From Siphonobacter sp048595215 (GTDB lineage: Bacteria > Bacteroidota > Bacteroidia > Cytophagales > Spirosomataceae), in contig NZ_JBMDWJ010000323.1 of the NCBI RefSeq assembly GCF_048595215.1, positions 1 through 64,000 on the forward strand: a DNA stretch of 64,000 bases. The letters are read 5' to 3'. The position numbers and the translations under genes were made by a program. The notes below the pieces were generated by a model, which saw only the letters and a program-made list of their open reading frames with translations, was not told where the DNA came from and did no database searches. Positions 8,454 to 16,649 of this stretch are shown here, in pieces; within the stretch, counting starts at the first letter, position 1; every line of letters starts with the position of its first letter.

Positions 8454-8489
8454 AAGAATCCGGAAGCGGTAGAGCTTTCGGATTCTTTT
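8454..8489 (+). terminator. Terminator after the GH105 gene
   Basis: A 14-bp stem (8454-8467 with 8474-8487, one G-T pair), loop GGTAGA, then TTTT. The preceding 8354-8400 carries a half-copy of the GTTGTTGGTT-type repeat. Confidence 0.8.
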
Positions 8490-8578
8490 GGTTTGCACCC
8501 TTCCCGGCTTCATCCCTCAAAAAACCTAGTTCAGTCGCATCAATGATATAAATCAAATAGAAACTCGAAACGCTTTGG

Positions 8579-8586
8579 TATTTTTG
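8579..8586 (+). promoter_or_regulatory. Candidate -7 box for the ebo operon
   Basis: TATTTTTG matches the Bacteroidota TAnnTTTG box about 40 bases before the chosen eboA start. No clear TTG -33 element was found at the right distance. Confidence 0.4.
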
Positions 8587-8626
8587 CAGGAAATGATTGA
8601 ACCCGGCCCGACCGGTTTTTCTGCGT

Positions 8627-9493
8627 ATGACTGTGCCTCTTGATTCTATACAACTACTCCGACAAAGGCTGGAGGAAATTCTGACTGAACAGCTTCCCGA
8701 GAACGGCCGGCAATGGCTATTCTCCCGCGTAGACCGCTCCAGTACTTCGGCCCTGCTCATGGCTTTTGTAGCCGCTCCCCGTTTCACGGGCAAACAACCC
8801 GTATCACTCTCGGCTGAACGTCGGCAAGAACTGGCCGAACTCCGTCCCGGATTCCGGTTAATGGCCTGGCCGCTCGACCGGGTAACGCGTCTTTATCTGT
8901 TACTACAGCTGCCTCTGGAGAATCGCGAAGCATTCATTCAAGCGGTCGAAACGCTTTTTGATACGGCGGAAATGAATGAGTTGGTCGCCTTGTACGCGTC
9001 ATTGCCCGTACTACCCTACCCTGAGACCTGGCTGTTTCGGGCGACGGAAGCCGTTCGCTCCAACATGGGTCTGGTATTCGAGGCACTGGCCTTGGGAAAC
9101 CCCTATCCTTCCGAACAATTTCCCGAACCAGCCTGGAACCAGCTGGTCATGAAAACCATTTTTAACGATAAATCCGTGGGCAGTATCGTTGGACTGGTGG
9201 AACGGAGCAATCCTACCCTGGCCCGGATTCTGGTTGACTTTGCTCACGAACGCTGGGCCGCTGGTCGGTACGTACCCGCCCGGGCCTGGCAGATGGTCGT
9301 ACCCTTTGTCAACGAAGCGATGCTGCCCGATCTGCAGCGTTTGTTTACCTCCGACCGGGCAGTAGATCGGCAGGCCGCAGCTCTCCTTTGCAGCGAAACT
9401 AACTTCGAACCGGCCCGTGCCTTGGGGCGACAATTTCCGGTCGAACATCCGGAGCAACTGCGTTGGGAACACCTGGATACACAACTGGCTTAA
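8627..9493 (+). CDS. eboA: EboA domain-containing protein
   Basis: 288 residues from the ATG at 8627; a TTG at 8597 would add ten residues but would sit almost on the predicted transcription start. Largely helical, no signal peptide. Segments such as FSRVDRSSTSALLMAF, LYASLPVLPYPE and FNDKSVGSIVGLVERSNPTLARILVDFAHERWAAGR match what is expected for EboA, the first protein of the ebo cluster. Its biochemical role is unknown. The family is tied to transport or processing of secondary metabolites (scytonemin precursor export in cyanobacteria; the edb cluster of Pseudomonas). Identification rests mainly on the five downstream genes being eboB-F in order. Confidence 0.85.
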   Translation: MTVPLDSIQLLRQRLEEILTEQLPENGRQWLFSRVDRSSTSALLMAFVAAPRFTGKQPVSLSAERRQELAELRPGFRLMAWPLDRVTRLYLLLQLPLENREAFIQAVETLFDTAEMNELVALYASLPVLPYPETWLFRATEAVRSNMGLVFEALALGNPYPSEQFPEPAWNQLVMKTIFNDKSVGSIVGLVERSNPTLARILVDFAHERWAAGRYVPARAWQMVVPFVNEAMLPDLQRLFTSDRAVDRQAAALLCSETNFEPARALGRQFPVEHPEQLRWEHLDTQLA

Positions 9494-9538
9494 TGGCTTT
9501 TACTGTTTTATAATCGATTCTTCGGAATTGTACTGCTT

Positions 9539-10540
9539 ATGTGTCAGCACGAATTAAACCCCTCCCATTTCGAGGAAAATAAAGAAGAAATTACCCACAG
9601 CAATTTGCAGTGGAATCAGTATCGCGAGTCGATTCAGGGCATGAAGTTCTTCGATCCTCACGTACACATGACCTCCCGGACTACCGACGACTATCAGGCC
9701 ATGGCCGACGCCGGAATCGTGGCTCTCATTGAACCCGCCTTTTGGCTCGGGCAACCGCGTACGGGCGTGGCTTCGTTCAAGGATTATTTTAGTAGTCTGG
9801 TAGGTTGGGAACGCTTCCGTTCTTCGCAATTTGGCATCAAACACTATTGCACGATTGGTTTGAATTCCCGCGAAGCCAATAACGAAGCTCTGGCGGAACA
9901 GGTGATGGAAGTATTGCCTTTGTTCATTTACAAGGAAGGCGTGGTCGGCGTTGGCGAAATTGGCTTCGACGATCAGACGCCCGCTGAAGAAAAGTACTAC
10001 CGCCTTCAGCTCGAACTGGCGAAGGAAGCCAATCTTCCCGTACAGATTCATACGCCGCACCGGGATAAAAAGCAGGGCACGGAACGCAGTATGGCCATTG
10101 CTCTCGAACACGGGCTGGATCCCGCCATGGTCATCATCGATCATAACAATGAGGAAACGGTAAAAAGTGTACTCGATCAGGGGTTCTGGGCGGCCTTTAC
10201 CATTTATCCGTTTACGAAAATGGGCAATGAACGGATGGTTGAGGTAGTACGGCAATACGGCCCCGAGCGGATTATGGTCAATTCGGCCGCCGATTGGGGT
10301 ATTTCCGATCCGCTGGCCGTTCCTAAAACGGCCGCGTTGATGAAAATGAAAGGTATCTCAGACGAAGCTATTCGCCTTGTCACGTACCAGAATGCACTGG
10401 ATGCTTTCGGCAAAAGCGGTCAGATTTTTGAAGAAGAGTTTGGAGCCGACATCGATCAGAGTCAGAAATTTAACGGCAATACGATCCTGCGGGGTGGACA
10501 GCAGCCGCGAATCGATAAGGATTCACTATTTATTAACTAG
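9539..10540 (+). CDS. eboB: EboB, TatD-family metal-dependent hydrolase
   Basis: 333 residues. A TatD-like amidohydrolase barrel: FFDPHVHMTSRTTDDY carries the HxH metal motif, VVGVGEIGFDDQTPAEE the bridging Glu, LPVQIHTPHRD a His, MVIIDHNNEET the DHN motif, and MVNSAADWG the final Asp. The motif set is intact, so catalysis is likely. Canonical TatD proteins are shorter nucleases; this longer form with an extra N-terminal stretch and a C-terminal tail (GGQQPRIDKDSLFIN) is the EboB type. Cytoplasmic. Forty-five bases after eboA, so cotranscribed. The natural substrate in the ebo pathway is not known. Confidence 0.93.
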   Translation: MCQHELNPSHFEENKEEITHSNLQWNQYRESIQGMKFFDPHVHMTSRTTDDYQAMADAGIVALIEPAFWLGQPRTGVASFKDYFSSLVGWERFRSSQFGIKHYCTIGLNSREANNEALAEQVMEVLPLFIYKEGVVGVGEIGFDDQTPAEEKYYRLQLELAKEANLPVQIHTPHRDKKQGTERSMAIALEHGLDPAMVIIDHNNEETVKSVLDQGFWAAFTIYPFTKMGNERMVEVVRQYGPERIMVNSAADWGISDPLAVPKTAALMKMKGISDEAIRLVTYQNALDAFGKSGQIFEEEFGADIDQSQKFNGNTILRGGQQPRIDKDSLFIN

Positions 10541-10547
10541 GAATTTT

Positions 10548-10729
10548 TAGTTGTTGGTTGGTAGTTATGAGTTGTTAGTCATTTTGTGGAATAAGCGTTG
10601 TGAAAACAGACACCTTAGGTATTCCTCACCAGACGTTTCTTTCTGCATTGAAGACTGGGGAAGGGGTTTCAGATTTTGTCGTCTATTCCACTTATTCACT
10701 AACAACTCATAACGATCAACCAACAACCA
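10548..10729. repeat. Long inverted repeat in the eboB-eboC gap (GTTGTTGGTT family, copy 1)
   Basis: Two 32-base arms (10548-10579 and 10698-10729) are inverted copies matching at 29 of 32 positions, around about 118 bases. They accept a cruciform or long hairpin in the message. Related motifs occur at 30433-30600, 38169-38255 and 39096-39178. The enclosed 10600-10697 has an open frame but no recognisable protein. Confidence 0.75.
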
Positions 10730-10841
10730 TTTTCACACCTCAAGCCGTCCATTTGTCAACCTTGTTGATTAAATTGCTAGCCTTTTCGGTTTGAACGTTT
10801 CGCATTTCATTCGATAATCGTATTAATAGCCTACTAAAGTC

Positions 10842-11717
10842 TTGACCATTAAGCCCTACCTCCAGTTGATGCGGCCCGCCAACATTGTTACGTCCATTGC
10901 GGATGTATGGGCGGGGGCCGCCATCGCCGGGGTACTTTCGACTGTATTTGACTGGCAACCCTTTCTTGCCCTGAGCTTTGCCACGATTGGTCTATACGGC
11001 GGTGGTGTCGTTTTCAATGATGTATTCGACGCCCAACTCGATGCCGTCGAGCGGCCCGAACGACCCATTCCCAGTGGGCAGGTACCCATCGAAGCCGCCA
11101 TTTTTCAGGGGACGCTTTTGCATTTACTGGGCATCGCTGCGGCCAGTCTGTGCAGTACCGAAAGCGGTATTCTCGCGGCGGCCATTGCTGTACTTACCCT
11201 GAGTTACAATCGTTTCGCCAAACACGACTCCATCCTCGGCCCCCTCAACATGGGCTTATGCCGGGGCTTAAATCTCCTGTTAGGGATTAGTATCATTCCT
11301 GATGCCATGTTCGAATGGTATGGACTTGGATTTCTTCCCATTATTTTCATTGCAGCCGTTACCATGATTAGCCGGGGCGAAGTGCACGGCGGGCACTCGC
11401 GGACCATGTTATTCGCGGGAATTTTATTTGCCGTGGTTGAACTGGCTCAACTCTACATAGGTTATACCCAGGGACATGTATTGGAAACCGTACCGCTGGT
11501 TTTGTTACACGCCGTTATGGTATTCAGACCTCTCCTGCGAGCGTATCAGAATCCCATTGGGCCCAACATTGGCAAGGCCGTAAAAGCGGGCGTACTCTCC
11601 CTTATTTTAATGAACGCGGCCTGGTGTATGGCTTTCGGAGCCTGGCCCCTGGCCCTGGCTACTTTACTCTTGTTACCATTCTCGTTACAACTAGCCAAGT
11701 GGTTCGCCGTAACGTAG
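10842..11717 (+). CDS. eboC: EboC, UbiA-type prenyltransferase-like membrane protein
   Basis: 291 residues from a TTG at 10842 (MTIKPYLQLMRPANIVTSIA); an ATG at 10869 would cut into the conserved LMRPANI start. UbiA superfamily with about eight or nine transmembrane helices. The first Asp-rich motif is NDVFDAQLDAVERPERPIPSG (Mg-diphosphate binding); the second region (GLCRGLNLLLGISI) is present in weaker form. UbiA proteins transfer prenyl chains to aromatic acceptors; in the ebo clusters EboC is the membrane member and is thought to act on the transported precursor or a lipid carrier. Inner membrane. Separated from eboB by a 301-base repeat-bearing gap. Confidence 0.93.
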   Translation: MTIKPYLQLMRPANIVTSIADVWAGAAIAGVLSTVFDWQPFLALSFATIGLYGGGVVFNDVFDAQLDAVERPERPIPSGQVPIEAAIFQGTLLHLLGIAAASLCSTESGILAAAIAVLTLSYNRFAKHDSILGPLNMGLCRGLNLLLGISIIPDAMFEWYGLGFLPIIFIAAVTMISRGEVHGGHSRTMLFAGILFAVVELAQLYIGYTQGHVLETVPLVLLHAVMVFRPLLRAYQNPIGPNIGKAVKAGVLSLILMNAAWCMAFGAWPLALATLLLLPFSLQLAKWFAVT

Positions 11718-11718
11718 A

Positions 11719-11884
11719 GCGTTTTGAGTTTACCGTTTTCAGTTTAGAGTTTTCAATGTATTCCATGCGTGTAAGTCAACAAACTGTAGCATTGTTCCGA
11801 ATCAAAGGTTTCTATATGCTTGTGTTGAAACCGACGGATAAGCTATCTAAAACTGAAAACTGTAAACCGAAAACTGTAAACTCA
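11719..11884. repeat. Inverted repeat in the eboC-eboD gap (AAACTGAAAACT family, copy 2)
   Basis: Left arm about 11719-11756 (TTTACCGTTTTCAGTTTAG) and right arm about 11843-11884 (AAAACTGAAAACTGTAAAC) are inverted relatives. Fills nearly all of the gap between eboC and eboD. Confidence 0.65.
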
Positions 11885-11911
11885 TGCGGTGCACCGCTTT
11901 AAACTCAGTCC

Positions 11912-13060
11912 ATGGAAACCATTCAGCAGCGATTTGCAGTCACCTTTTCGTATCCGGTGATCTTCACGCAGCAGTTATTTGATCCTCAGAATCCAAAACT
12001 TCGGGATTTCCTCAGTCAATACGGCGAACGTGATTTTCGCAAAAAGATATTCTTCTGTATCGATTCGGGTGTCCTAGCGGCTCATCCGACCTTACAAAGC
12101 CAGATTACGCACTATTTCGAATCTGTACCCACGCTTTCACTCGTTCCCGAATGGCTGATTATTCCCGGCGGCGAAGCGGCAAAAAACGCTCCGGCTCTGT
12201 TTGATCAGATCGTCGAGGCCGTCGATCAGTACGGCATTGACCGGCACTCGTTCGTAGCCGCCATTGGGGGGGGTGCCGTACTCGATCTGGTGGGTTACGC
12301 CGCCGCCGTATCGCATCGGGGCGTCAAACACATCCGGATTCCAACGACCGTATTATCTCAGAACGATTCGGGGGTTGGCGTGAAAAACGGGATCAATTAC
12401 CGGGGTAAGAAGAACTTTCTGGGCACCTTCGCTCCGCCCGTTGCTGTCTTCAACGATACGGATTTTCTGCGTACGCTCGACGACCGCGACTGGCGTTCCG
12501 GTATTTCCGAAGCGATTAAAGTGGCTCTCATCAAGGATAAAGTCTTTTTCGAGTGGCTCGAAGCGAATGCCAAAGCTCTGGCTCAACGCAACGCAGCGGC
12601 CATGCAATACCTCATTCATCGCTGTGCCGAATTACACATGCAGCACATCAGCAGTGGCGATCCCTTTGAAAGTGGTTCCGCCCGTCCGCTGGACTTTGGG
12701 CACTGGGCGGCTCACAAGCTGGAATACCTGACCCATTTTGAAGTTCGTCACGGGGAAGCTGTAGCCATTGGCATAGCTTTGGATACCTATTACTCGCAAT
12801 TGACGGGTCGTCTGTCCGAAACCGATACGCAACGCGTCATTCAGGTATTGCACGAACTGGGTTTCGAGCTATATCATCCCGCTCTGGCGGAACAGGATTC
12901 CGTCCATCTTATCAACGGATTACGGGAATTTCAGGAACACCTGGGCGGTCGCCTGACGATCACTCTACTCGATGCCATCGGCGTAGGCGTGGAGGTTCAC
13001 GAAATGGATACTGTACTTATTCAGAAAGCCGTCATGGCTTTACAGGGGGAAACGGTGTAA
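11912..13060 (+). CDS. eboD: EboD, 3-dehydroquinate synthase family protein
   Basis: 382 residues. Dehydroquinate synthase/sugar-phosphate cyclase fold: an N-terminal NAD-binding half (IPGGEAAKNAPALFD, AAIGGGAVLDLVGYAAAVSH with the glycine-rich loop, RIPTTVLSQNDSGVGVKNGIN) and a C-terminal helical half with metal ligands (SEAIKVALIKD, DFGHWAAHKLE, RHGEAVAIGIALD). AroB keeps a similar pattern, but the HWAAHKLEYLT segment and operon position mark EboD. Probably a 2-epi-5-epi-valiolone-synthase-like or related cyclase; its substrate is not established. Not a housekeeping aroB, since no shikimate genes are near. Confidence 0.93.
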   Translation: METIQQRFAVTFSYPVIFTQQLFDPQNPKLRDFLSQYGERDFRKKIFFCIDSGVLAAHPTLQSQITHYFESVPTLSLVPEWLIIPGGEAAKNAPALFDQIVEAVDQYGIDRHSFVAAIGGGAVLDLVGYAAAVSHRGVKHIRIPTTVLSQNDSGVGVKNGINYRGKKNFLGTFAPPVAVFNDTDFLRTLDDRDWRSGISEAIKVALIKDKVFFEWLEANAKALAQRNAAAMQYLIHRCAELHMQHISSGDPFESGSARPLDFGHWAAHKLEYLTHFEVRHGEAVAIGIALDTYYSQLTGRLSETDTQRVIQVLHELGFELYHPALAEQDSVHLINGLREFQEHLGGRLTITLLDAIGVGVEVHEMDTVLIQKAVMALQGETV

Positions 13061-13180
13061 ATTAGGGTTTGCAAGTGGTGTGACGTTTGAGAAGGTTTAA
13101 TTGGTTTCAGGTTTGATGATTGTCTCAGGTTTGACCATTGTTTTACTTTTGATTCAACCATTTTCCTTCATCAATCGCAA

Positions 13181-13225
13181 AACCCCGGAGGGTTCCCTCT
13201 CATTAGCCAGGGGTGAAACCCCTGG
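13181..13225. repeat. Double-hairpin REP-like element, copy 1 (plus orientation)
   Basis: Hairpin AACCCC/GGGTT (13181-13194), a short spacer ending ATTAG, then a hairpin CCAGGGG/CCCCTGG (13207-13213 with 13219-13225) with loop TGAAA. The same two-hairpin architecture recurs at 28296-28341, 31711-31760 and 46237-46282. The remainder of 13061-13295 is low-complexity GGTTTGA-type sequence with no gene. Confidence 0.7.
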
Positions 13226-13240
13226 TACCCCAGAACCCGG

Positions 13241-13248
13241 TACCTTTG
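13241..13248 (+). promoter_or_regulatory. Candidate -7 box before eboE
   Basis: TACCTTTG, identical to the boxes at 4631 and 34548, lies about 48 bases before the eboE ATG. No good -33 element was found, so an internal promoter is only possible. Confidence 0.35.
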
Positions 13249-13295
13249 CACCCTGACACCCACCTAGTTCGAACCTCAAACCCAAAAGATAAGCT

Positions 13296-14507
13296 ATGAA
13301 AACCTCCCTGGGTCATCTGACGTACTGTAGCAATATTCATCCCGGCGAACGCTGGGACGATCATTTCTCTGCTCTGCAAACCAGTATTCCACTCATTCGC
13401 CAGGCCGTTGCTCCGGACAAAGCATTTGGTATGGGCTTACGCGTGGCGGGTCTAGCCAGCAAGGATTTGCTGCTGGAAAGTAACCTGAAGCCCTTTCAGG
13501 AGTGGCTAAGTGAGCAGAAAGCCTACGTATTCACCATGAATGGTTTTCCCTACGGAGGCTTTCACGATACGCGGGTCAAAGAAGATGTTCACGCTCCCGA
13601 CTGGATTCAGCCCGAGCGACGGGATTATACTATCCGGCTTTTTCAGATTCTCTCGCAGCTGTTGCCCGCGGGGATGCGGGGTGGTATCTCCACTTCGCCC
13701 CTGACCTATCGCCACTGGTGGCCAACGGAACTCACGCGAACCGAAGCTTTTCAGCAGGCTACGCACCACATGCTCGAAGTGGTGGTTGAACTGGTCCGAA
13801 TCAATCAGGCGACCGGGCAGGTTCTCCACCTCGACATTGAACCCGAGCCCGATGGCTTACTGGAGAATTCAGCGGAATTTATCGAATGGTTCAACGGACA
13901 GCTCATTTTTGATGGCGTACCCTATCTCGTACAAAAAGCCGGATTAAGCGAAGCCGAAGCCGAAGCAGCCCTACGGACGCACATTCAGGTGTGTTACGAC
14001 GTTTGCCATTTCGCGGTGGAATTCGAAAATCCCGACGAAGCCCTTGATCGCTTCGAAGCCGAAGGCATTGGCATTGGTAAAATCCAGATCAGTTCCGCTC
14101 TGAAAGTTGATTTTGAAAATTATGTTTCGGAGAAAATGGAGCTAATGAGTCGGTTCGACGAGCCGACCTACCTGCATCAGGTGGTAGCCCAGCACCAGGG
14201 AACGCTGTTGAAATATCCCGACCTCAACCAGGCTCTGTGGGACGGTACGCCCACGGGCGAATGGCGGATTCACTACCACGTTCCGCTGTTTGTGGAGCAA
14301 TACGGCTTATTGAATTCCACCCGCGACGACATTGTTCGGGTATTGAATCGGCAGCAACGCAAGCCCTTTACCGAACATCTGGAAGTAGAAACGTATACCT
14401 GGGGAGTTCTGCCACCCGAATCGCAGTTGCCGATCGAAGAGTCGATCATTCGGGAACTGAAATGGACGCTCGCCCAGGTAGAAGGTAATGTACGTAACCT
14501 GAATTAA
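13296..14507 (+). CDS. eboE: EboE, metabolite traffic protein (xylose-isomerase-like barrel)
   Basis: 403 residues. TIM-barrel protein of the sugar phosphate isomerase/epimerase (AP endonuclease 2-like) type: HLTYCSNIHPGERWDDHF opens the protein, HLDIEPEPDGLLE carries acidic residues where the family binds metal, VCYDVCHFAVEFENPDEAL gives the Asp-x-x-His pattern, and RIHYHVPLF another His. The family name in annotation is metabolite traffic protein EboE. Its reaction is not known. No signal peptide. The gene lies 235 bases after eboD and 24 bases before eboF. Confidence 0.93.
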   Translation: MKTSLGHLTYCSNIHPGERWDDHFSALQTSIPLIRQAVAPDKAFGMGLRVAGLASKDLLLESNLKPFQEWLSEQKAYVFTMNGFPYGGFHDTRVKEDVHAPDWIQPERRDYTIRLFQILSQLLPAGMRGGISTSPLTYRHWWPTELTRTEAFQQATHHMLEVVVELVRINQATGQVLHLDIEPEPDGLLENSAEFIEWFNGQLIFDGVPYLVQKAGLSEAEAEAALRTHIQVCYDVCHFAVEFENPDEALDRFEAEGIGIGKIQISSALKVDFENYVSEKMELMSRFDEPTYLHQVVAQHQGTLLKYPDLNQALWDGTPTGEWRIHYHVPLFVEQYGLLNSTRDDIVRVLNRQQRKPFTEHLEVETYTWGVLPPESQLPIEESIIRELKWTLAQVEGNVRNLN

Positions 14508-14531
14508 GCGGATTCCTGTTTTAAGAAAATC

Positions 14532-15899
14532 ATGCAAAAGACCGTTGTAATTGATGTCGTAGGGCTTAGTCAGAGCGTCATTGGCGAGTATACGCCATTT
14601 CTGAGTAATTACCTTAAGACGAGAACTATACAAACCATTACCCCCGTACTACCTGCCGTTACGACGACTTCGCAAAGCGTGTACGTAACGGGCAAATGGC
14701 CGAGTGAAAACGGTATTGTTGCCAACGGCTGGTATGACCGCGAAGACGCCGAAGTAAAGTTTTGGAAGCAGTCCAATCACCTGGTGAAAGGCGAGAAAAT
14801 CTGGGAAGCCGCCCGTAAAGTGGATCCTTCGTTTACGGTTTCCAAGATGTTCTGGTGGTACAACATGTATTCCTCGGCGGACTGGTCCGTAACGCCCCGG
14901 CCCCAGTACCACGCCGATGGCGTGAAGGCTCCCGACTGTTATAGTTATCCACCCGAACTACGGGATCAGTTACAGGCTAAACTTGGTCAGTTTCCGCTGT
15001 TTAGTTTCTGGGGACCAAACGCCAATATCAAATCCACGCAATGGATTGCCGACGCGTCGTTATTCGTGGACGAGCAGCACAATCCTACGTTAACGTTGAT
15101 TTACCTACCGCACCTGGATTATTGTTTACAAAAATACGGCGTCGATTTCTCAAAAATTCAGAACGAATTAAGAGAGATCGACCGCGTACTGGAACAGCTT
15201 ATTACGCATTATCAGAAGAAAAACGCCCGTATCATTCTGCTTTCGGAATACGGCATCAACGATGTAAATCGGCCCGTCCACCTGAATCGTATTTTGCGGG
15301 AAGCGGGACTGATTTCCGTCCGGCAGGAACGCTGGTATGAATTGCTGGATGCTGGGGTATCGGAAGCCTTTGCGGCCTGCGATCACCAGATTGCTCACGT
15401 GTACGTGAAAGACAAATCCCGGATTCCTTTCGTGAAACAGCTGCTGGAAAAAGTACCGGGCGTGAAATGGGTACTCGACGAGGCGGGCAAACGCGAACAC
15501 CACATTGACCACGACCGGGCGGGTGATCTGGTCGTGATGGCCGAAACCGATAGCTGGTTTACCTATTATTACTGGTTCGACGATAAAAAAGCCCCGGATT
15601 ACGCTCATCTGGTGGACATCCACCGTAAACCTGGCTATGACCCGGTAGAGATGTTCATGGACCCGGCCAATCCGCTGATTAAACTAAGGGCGGGGTACAA
15701 GTTAGCTCGCAAACTCATGGGCTTCCGATATCTGATGGATGTTATTCCGCTGGATGCTACGCTGGTGAAAGGATCCCACGGTGCGGTACTGGCTCCGCAG
15801 GAGTTTCATCCGGTACTAATAACCGATCAGCCCAGCGGCAAAGATCAGCTCGTGGCTACGGATGTGTACGATGTTATCTGGCAACATTTGAACAACTAG
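14532..15899 (+). CDS. eboF: EboF, alkaline-phosphatase/nucleotide-pyrophosphatase family protein
   Basis: 455 residues, cytoplasmic-looking N-terminus (MQKTVVIDVVGLSQS). Fold: alkaline phosphatase superfamily, NPP/phosphodiesterase branch: an N-terminal metal Asp (VIDVVGLS), a Thr/Ser-rich nucleophile segment (LPAVTTTSQSVYVTGKWP), LPHLDYCLQKYG where NPPs have DxxxH, LSEYGI where NPPs have SDHGM, and HHIDHDRAGDLVV. The His-to-Lys and Asp-His-to-Glu-Tyr changes mean the second metal site is altered. Last gene of the operon, followed by a strong terminator. Hydrolysis of a phospho-ester or pyrophosphate intermediate is an inference. Confidence 0.92.
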   Translation: MQKTVVIDVVGLSQSVIGEYTPFLSNYLKTRTIQTITPVLPAVTTTSQSVYVTGKWPSENGIVANGWYDREDAEVKFWKQSNHLVKGEKIWEAARKVDPSFTVSKMFWWYNMYSSADWSVTPRPQYHADGVKAPDCYSYPPELRDQLQAKLGQFPLFSFWGPNANIKSTQWIADASLFVDEQHNPTLTLIYLPHLDYCLQKYGVDFSKIQNELREIDRVLEQLITHYQKKNARIILLSEYGINDVNRPVHLNRILREAGLISVRQERWYELLDAGVSEAFAACDHQIAHVYVKDKSRIPFVKQLLEKVPGVKWVLDEAGKREHHIDHDRAGDLVVMAETDSWFTYYYWFDDKKAPDYAHLVDIHRKPGYDPVEMFMDPANPLIKLRAGYKLARKLMGFRYLMDVIPLDATLVKGSHGAVLAPQEFHPVLITDQPSGKDQLVATDVYDVIWQHLNN

Positions 15900-15923
15900 A
15901 AGACTTTTAGTAACGCTTTAGGA

Positions 15924-15957
15924 GTACCCCGGACCGATATTCCGGGGTACTTTTTTT
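15924..15957 (+). terminator. Terminator of the ebo operon
   Basis: Perfect 9-bp stem GTACCCCGG/CCGGGGTAC (15924-15932 with 15942-15950) and seven T. The 130 bases after it are very A/T-rich and probably hold the promoter of the next gene. Confidence 0.9.
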
Positions 15958-16092
15958 GTGGTCTTCTATTAAGCAGCTACTATAATTAGATAATTTTCTA
16001 TAAAAAAATTACAAATAAACATTTCAATAATTATAATATTATTTCTATTCTTGTACCTACTAAGCTGATCCTCAACTCTTACTCTTCGAGTT

Positions 16093-16491
16093 ATGGCACA
16101 AATTAAAGCATACCTTACGTTTGGTGGAAACTGTCTGGAAGCCATGAATTTTTACCAGCAATGTTTCGGTGGTGATTTCGACTGTATGACCTACGAGAAC
16201 TCTCCCATGCAGATTCCGGACGACGCAAAATCGAAGATTATGCACTCCCGACTGGTGAGCGATACGCTGGAACTGATGGCTGCCGACGACGTTCAGCATA
16301 AATCGGTCCGTTGTGGTAATATGGTTACATTGAACGTCAACTGTAACTCGAAAGATGAAATCAAACGCATTTTCAAAGTTCTAGCCCAAGGCGGTCGGGT
16401 AACCATGCCCTTACAGGATACATTCTGGGGTGCGAAGTTTGGAACGCTTACTGATAAGTACGGCATCAAATGGATGCTTAATTGTGATTAA
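16093..16491 (+). CDS. VOC family (PhnB/glyoxalase-like) protein
   Basis: 132 residues, one vicinal-oxygen-chelate domain. IKAYLTFGGNCLEAMNFYQQ, then FGTLTDKYGIKWMLNC, match the PhnB/3-demethylubiquinone-9 methyltransferase-like branch of the superfamily, in which a beta-alpha-beta-beta-beta module is repeated. Members include glyoxalases, resistance proteins and many of unknown role; no substrate can be assigned. A TATTCTTG near-match to the -7 box lies about 45 bases upstream in A/T-rich sequence, and a terminator hairpin follows, so it is a single-gene unit. Confidence 0.85.
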   Translation: MAQIKAYLTFGGNCLEAMNFYQQCFGGDFDCMTYENSPMQIPDDAKSKIMHSRLVSDTLELMAADDVQHKSVRCGNMVTLNVNCNSKDEIKRIFKVLAQGGRVTMPLQDTFWGAKFGTLTDKYGIKWMLNCD

Positions 16492-16516
16492 GAGTTCATC
16501 TTCAACCTACATTTCC

Positions 16517-16545
16517 AGCGATCAAGAATCTTGATCGCTTTTTTT
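16517..16545 (+). terminator. Terminator after the VOC gene
   Basis: AGCGATCAA/TTGATCGCT (16517-16525 with 16531-16539), loop GAATC, then a T-run. Confidence 0.85.
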
Positions 16546-16618
16546 ATGCTTTACCAACAAATGATCAAATTATTTAACCAAAAACAATCAAGATCTACAA
16601 ATTTTAATTCATTTTCGT

Positions 16619-16626
16619 ATACATTT
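16619..16626 (+). promoter_or_regulatory. -7 box for the radical SAM gene
   Basis: TACATTTG fits TAnnTTTG and lies 24 bases before the ATG at 16650, in A/T-rich sequence. Confidence 0.4.
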
Positions 16627-16649
16627 GAACATAAAACACATTCAAATGT

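Noticed and set aside
10600..10794. 64-codon frame inside the eboB-eboC repeat
   Set aside because: Low-complexity content derived from the inverted repeat, no recognisable domain, no good start context.
11912..13060. Housekeeping aroB (3-dehydroquinate synthase)
   Set aside because: Flanked by eboC and eboE in the set order and carries EboD-like segments; no shikimate genes nearby.
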